Below, piece after piece: positions 22,216-25,366 of a stretch of 25,366 nucleotides of DNA (its first letter is position 1; the number at the start of each line of letters is the position of its first letter). The DNA comes from SIG350 sp964520895 (GTDB lineage Bacteria; Bacillota; Clostridia; TANB77; SIG350): the NCBI GenBank assembly GCA_964520895.1, contig CAZFOR010000011.1, positions 1 to 25,366 of the forward strand, written 5' to 3'. The notes beneath the pieces were generated by a model, which worked only from the letters and a program-made list of their open reading frames with translations, was not told the DNA's origin and searched no databases. The translations under genes were made by a program, and so were the position numbers.

Positions 22216-22839
22216 ATGAAAGTTTTAATATTAAATGGTAGTCCAAGAATAGACGGTTGCACTGCTAGAGCATTAAAAGAAGTAGAAAAAACACTAAATA
22301 AAGAAGGTATACAAACAGAAACAATAGTTGTAGGTAGTAAAGATATTAGAGGTTGCATTGCTTGTAATAGTTGTCAAACTGATGGAAAGTGTGTGTTTAA
22401 TGATATGGTAAATGAAATAGCATATAAATTTGAACAAGCAGACGGAATTATAATTGGAACACCTGTGTATTATGCAGGTGCAAATGGAAATATTATTTCT
22501 TTATTAGATAGATTATTTTATAGTACAAGTTTTGATAAAACAATGAAGGTAGGAACTGCTGTTGCTTCATCAAGGAGAGCTGGTTCAACATCTGCTTTAG
22601 ATGAGATATATAAATATTTTGGAATTAGTAATATGCCTATTGTAACTAGTTCCTATTGGAATGAAGTACATGGATTTACAAAAGAAGATGTTGAAAAAGA
22701 CTTGGAAGGTTTACAAATAATGAGAAATTTGGGAAGAAATATGGCTTTTATGATTAAATCAATTAATCTTGGTATAAAAGAATATGGATTACCTGAAAAA
22801 GAAACAAAAGTATTTACAAGTTTTGCGGATGGATTATAA
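22216..22839 (+). CDS. Flavodoxin-fold NAD(P)H-dependent FMN reductase with iron-sulfur-type cysteine motif
   Basis: A 207-residue flavoprotein. The FMN phosphate loop is NGSPRIDGCT at 7-16, and the flavin region includes GIIIGTPVYYAGANGNIISLLDRLF. The cysteines at 47, 50, 53 and 59 form CxxCxxCx5C, the compact motif of iron-sulfur flavoproteins (Isf), which bind a 4Fe-4S cluster; whether this protein does is not proven by sequence. It likely transfers electrons from NAD(P)H or ferredoxin to small acceptors. ATG 22216 is preferred because AAAGGAAAG (22198-22206) lies nine bases upstream; ATG 22195 precedes that site. It follows the aldo/keto reductase after 76 bases and probably shares its transcript, forming a redox or aldehyde stress unit. 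Confidence 0.9.
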   Translation: MKVLILNGSPRIDGCTARALKEVEKTLNKEGIQTETIVVGSKDIRGCIACNSCQTDGKCVFNDMVNEIAYKFEQADGIIIGTPVYYAGANGNIISLLDRLFYSTSFDKTMKVGTAVASSRRAGSTSALDEIYKYFGISNMPIVTSSYWNEVHGFTKEDVEKDLEGLQIMRNLGRNMAFMIKSINLGIKEYGLPEKETKVFTSFADGL

Positions 22840-22860
22840 ACTAAAAGTTTATATAAAATA

Positions 22861-22896
22861 AAAAATATGAGTGATAAAGTAATCACTCATATTTTT
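22861..22896. terminator. Bidirectional Rho-independent terminator
   Basis: AAAAATATGAGTGAT (22861-22875) pairs perfectly with ATCACTCATATTTTT (22882-22896) around a six-base loop. A/T runs on both sides allow it to end the flavoprotein transcript and the convergent clpE-like transcript. Confidence 0.88.
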
Positions 22897-22908
22897 GTGT
22901 AATTCAAG

Positions 22909-25200
22909 CTATTTTATATCAAACACTAATTCATTATTTATACAATCAATACCTATACTGCTATTTTGTTTAATTTCATTTTTTAGCATTTTTTCAGATA
23001 TAGGGTTTTCTATAACTTTTTGTATACATCTTCTAATTGGTCTTGCACCAAATTTCTCATCATAACCGTTATCTAAAATATATTGTTTAGCTGAATCAGA
23101 TAATTCTAGTGTAATATTTTTTTCTGATAAAACAGTTTTAAGTTCATTTATCATTAAATCAATTATTTTTAACAAATCTTCTTTTGATAATTTACTAAAG
23201 GTAATTATTTCATCAATTCTATTTAGAAACTCTGGTCTGAAAGATTCTTTTAAGCTTTCCATAACTTTGTTTTCCAGTTTAATTTGCTCATTTTGGTTAA
23301 ACCCAATAGAAGAGTTTTTGTAATCAGAACCTGCATTAGATGTCATAATAATAATTGTATTTTCAAATGATACACGTCTACCTTGGGAATCTGTTAAATG
23401 TCCTTCATCTAATATTTGAAGTAATATATTGAAAACATCTTTATGTGCTTTTTCAATTTCATCAAATAGTACAATAGAATAAGGATTTCTTCTAACCTTT
23501 TCAGTTAATTGTCCTGCATCATCATATCCTGCATATCCAGGAGGTGCACCTATTAATTTAGATACACTATGACTTTCCATATATTCAGACATATCCATAC
23601 GAATTATATATTTTTCATCACCAAATAATTCACAAGCTAAGCTTTTAACTAATTCAGTTTTACCAACACCAGTAGGCCCAATAAATATAAATGAAGGTGG
23701 TGCTTTTCTAGTTTTTAGTCCAGATCTGTTTCTTCTTATTGCAGAAGATAGGGCAGATATAGCATTATCTTGTGATATTACTCTTTTGTGTAAGTTTTCT
23801 TCTAAATGTAATAGTTTTTCACTTTCAGCTTCTGATATTTTTGTAGCAGGTATTTTAGTCCAAGTTTCAATAACTGTTGCAATATCATGAAGTGTGATTT
23901 CATTTGGTTTATATTTCTTTTCTAAATTTTCTATTTCTTCTATTAAAGTACATTCAGCTGTTTTTAAATCAGCAGCCTTTTGATAATCTTCAATTGAATC
24001 ATTTTGAATTGCATCATCTTTTTTAGATTGAATATCTGCTAGTTTTTGTTTTAATACTTCAAGATTACACAATTCTTTATCGCGAAGATTTACCCTTGAA
24101 CAAGCTTCATCTAATATATCTATTGCTTTATCTGGTAAAAATCTATCATGAATGTATTTTTCAGACATAACAACTATTTTTTCAATTATATCATCAGTTA
24201 TTGTAATATTATGATATTTTTCATAATAGGCTTTGATTCCTTTTAAAATTTGAGTAGTAGTTTTTATATCAGGTTCATCAACAATTACAGGTTGAAATCT
24301 TCTTTCTAATGCAGAATCTTTTTCAATGTGTTTTCTATATTCATTTAATGTTGTAGTACCAATAACTTGGATACTACCATTTGATAAAGCAGGTTTTAGG
24401 ATATTTGCTGCACTCATAGCACTTTCAGCATTACCTGCACCTACTAAATTATGAATTTCATCTATAACTAATATAATATTACCATATTGTTTACATTCAT
24501 CTACAACGCCTTTTATTCTTGATTCAAATTGACCTCTAAATTGAGTACCTGCAACTAATGCAGTTAAATCTAATTGATAAACTTCATATTTCATTAATTT
24601 GGCAGGAACATCTTTATTTACTATTTTAATAGCTAATCCATTTGCAATAGCTGTTTTACCAACACCAGGTTCACCAATTAATACAGGGTTATTTTTATTT
24701 CTTCTATTTAGAATTTGTATAACTCTGTCTAATTCTAAGTCTCTTCCTATTAAATTATCTAATTTACCACTAATGGCAAGTTGGTTTAAGTTTAAACCAT
24801 AATTGTCTAAAAATTTCTTTTTCTTACTATCTTTTGTTTTTTCTTTTTGTTTAGTGTTTATTTTAGCATCACTAGGATTTTCTGTATTTGTATTACCATT
24901 AAATCCACCAAAAAAAGACGAAAAGATATTAGCAATAGGGTTAGGATTTTCTCCATTTATATCTATTGCTTCTTCCATACCACCATTTTCTTCAAGTTCA
25001 TTCATACCTGATTCAAATTGTTCCATCATATTTGCCATATCTTCTTCTGACATTCCTGATTGCTTAAGTAATGCGTCAAAAGGATTAATTCCTCTTTTTT
25101 TTGCACATTCAATACATAAACCTTCAAATTCATTTTTTCCATCAACTATTTTATTCGTAAATACTATAGCTGTGTTTTTTTTACAAACTGTACATAACAT
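22909..25200 (-). CDS. clpE: ClpE-like AAA+ unfoldase with N-terminal zinc finger
   Basis: A 763-residue HSP100 protein that unfolds substrates for ClpP. The N-terminal zinc finger has Cys3, Cys6, Cys29 and Cys32 (CTVC and CIEC), which marks ClpE rather than ClpC. A low-complexity linker (about 45-130, Gly/Asn/Glu-rich) leads to the first AAA+ domain with Walker A GEPGVGKT at 176-183 and Walker B ILVIDEIHN near 243-251. A UVR-like helix pair (about 386-420) follows, then the second AAA+ domain with Walker A GPTGVGKT at 508-515 and Walker B VLFDEIEKA. The ClpP-docking tripeptide is IGF at 632-634. Length is slightly above Bacillus ClpE because of the linker. ATG at 25200 has GAAAGGAAG eight bases upstream. 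I see no CtsR heptad repeats at the promoter. The gene is convergent to the flavoprotein gene. Confidence 0.95.
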   Translation of the reverse strand: MLCTVCKKNTAIVFTNKIVDGKNEFEGLCIECAKKRGINPFDALLKQSGMSEEDMANMMEQFESGMNELEENGGMEEAIDINGENPNPIANIFSSFFGGFNGNTNTENPSDAKINTKQKEKTKDSKKKKFLDNYGLNLNQLAISGKLDNLIGRDLELDRVIQILNRRNKNNPVLIGEPGVGKTAIANGLAIKIVNKDVPAKLMKYEVYQLDLTALVAGTQFRGQFESRIKGVVDECKQYGNIILVIDEIHNLVGAGNAESAMSAANILKPALSNGSIQVIGTTTLNEYRKHIEKDSALERRFQPVIVDEPDIKTTTQILKGIKAYYEKYHNITITDDIIEKIVVMSEKYIHDRFLPDKAIDILDEACSRVNLRDKELCNLEVLKQKLADIQSKKDDAIQNDSIEDYQKAADLKTAECTLIEEIENLEKKYKPNEITLHDIATVIETWTKIPATKISEAESEKLLHLEENLHKRVISQDNAISALSSAIRRNRSGLKTRKAPPSFIFIGPTGVGKTELVKSLACELFGDEKYIIRMDMSEYMESHSVSKLIGAPPGYAGYDDAGQLTEKVRRNPYSIVLFDEIEKAHKDVFNILLQILDEGHLTDSQGRRVSFENTIIIMTSNAGSDYKNSSIGFNQNEQIKLENKVMESLKESFRPEFLNRIDEIITFSKLSKEDLLKIIDLMINELKTVLSEKNITLELSDSAKQYILDNGYDEKFGARPIRRCIQKVIENPISEKMLKNEIKQNSSIGIDCINNELVFDIK

Positions 25201-25226
25201 ATTTTATACTTCCTTTCAACATATTA

Positions 25227-25255
25227 ATTATATTAAATTTATGTGTAATTGTCAA
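25227..25255 (-). promoter_or_regulatory. Consensus sigma-A promoter of the clpE-like gene
   Basis: On the - strand TTGACA (25255-25250) and TATAAT (25232-25227) are separated by 17 bases. The start codon lies 26 bases downstream. No direct GGTCAAA repeats (CtsR) or CIRCE element are visible. Confidence 0.85.
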
Positions 25256-25329
25256 TTTATTTATGCTGGTAACAGTGCAATTAAATAAAATAAAAAAATA
25301 GAATAATATTCAAGTTAGTGTAAAATATT

Positions 25330-25359
25330 AGTAGGCAAATCATAAAAGATTTACCTACT
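25330..25359 (-). terminator. Hairpin, probably the terminator of a - strand gene outside the window
   Basis: AGTAGGCAAATC (25330-25341) faces GATTTACCTACT (25348-25359). The one C-A mismatch on the + strand becomes a G-U pair in - strand RNA, so the structure is complete only there. The following - strand sequence, AATATTTTA, is moderately T-rich. A + strand terminator is possible because TTTTT follows, but no + gene precedes it. Confidence 0.45.
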
Positions 25360-25366
25360 AGTTTTT

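Noticed and set aside
24803..25288. A 161-codon + strand frame opposite the clpE-like gene
   Set aside because: It lies opposite the start of clpE, has no ribosome binding site, and its hydrophobic composition reflects the reverse complement of the linker.
1..25366. Insertion sequences, tRNA or rRNA genes, replication origin
   Set aside because: No transposase motifs, terminal inverted repeats, cloverleaf sequences, rRNA signatures or DnaA-box clusters were seen.

Overview
The window is very AT-rich, with A/T-ending codons, strong AGGAGG-type ribosome binding sites and sigma-A-like promoters. It carries a typical Firmicutes/Clostridia gene set: ireB-ruvX-DUF1292, addA, a HelD-type helicase, an Mbl-like MreB, a zinc-finger ClpE and a DacA/DacF carboxypeptidase. 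I infer a low-GC clostridial chromosome, probably from an uncultured gut lineage. There are no rRNA or tRNA genes, no CRISPR array and no transposase. Nearly all genes lie on the + strand; only the clpE-like gene at the right end is on the - strand.

Layout. (1) 3-381: the 3' end of a surface-protein gene. Its last part is GC-rich (about 55% by hand count over 161-300) and looks like the variable region of a diversity-generating retroelement (DGR) target. A one-base frameshift lies inside it and a stable hairpin follows its stop codon. (2) 816-1970: secreted D,D-carboxypeptidase. (3) 2146-4798: a compact three-gene cassette encoding a three-helix membrane protein, a TadZ/CpaE-like ParA ATPase with a degenerate P-loop and a 42-bp repeat linker, and a one-helix pilin-like protein; it is the best candidate for an undescribed export or appendage module. 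(4) 4969-5997: ireB-ruvX-DUF1292. (5) 6084-8234: HelD-like helicase. (6) 8325-9220: a pseudopilin-like/leucine-rich-repeat surface protein split by a frameshift. (7) 9410-15278: rmuC, addA and an alpha/beta hydrolase. (8) 15412-16431: mreB/mbl. (9) 16641-17066: an unrecognised gene behind a leader that can form alternative hairpins. (10) 17229-19335: OmpR-type response regulator and histidine kinase. (11) 19506-20702: AAA/DUF4143 ATPase with a consensus promoter. (12) 20703-21179: non-coding region with strong hairpins and a possible small transcript. (13) 21180-22839: membrane-anchored aldo/keto reductase and a cysteine-rich flavoprotein, behind a promoter with MerR-type architecture. (14) 22909-25200 (-): clpE-like ATPase.

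How the genes fit together. The chromosomal core concerns DNA repair (RmuC, AddA, RuvX), transcription recycling (HelD), cell envelope and shape (D,D-carboxypeptidase, MreB) and proteostasis (ClpE). Around it lie accessory surface or secretion functions: the DGR-like target, the TadZ cassette and the pseudopilin-LRR protein. A small aldehyde/redox stress unit (reductase plus flavoprotein) appears to be under MerR-type control. Both surface-protein genes carry frameshifts. Either they are decaying or diversifying, or these regions contain assembly indels.
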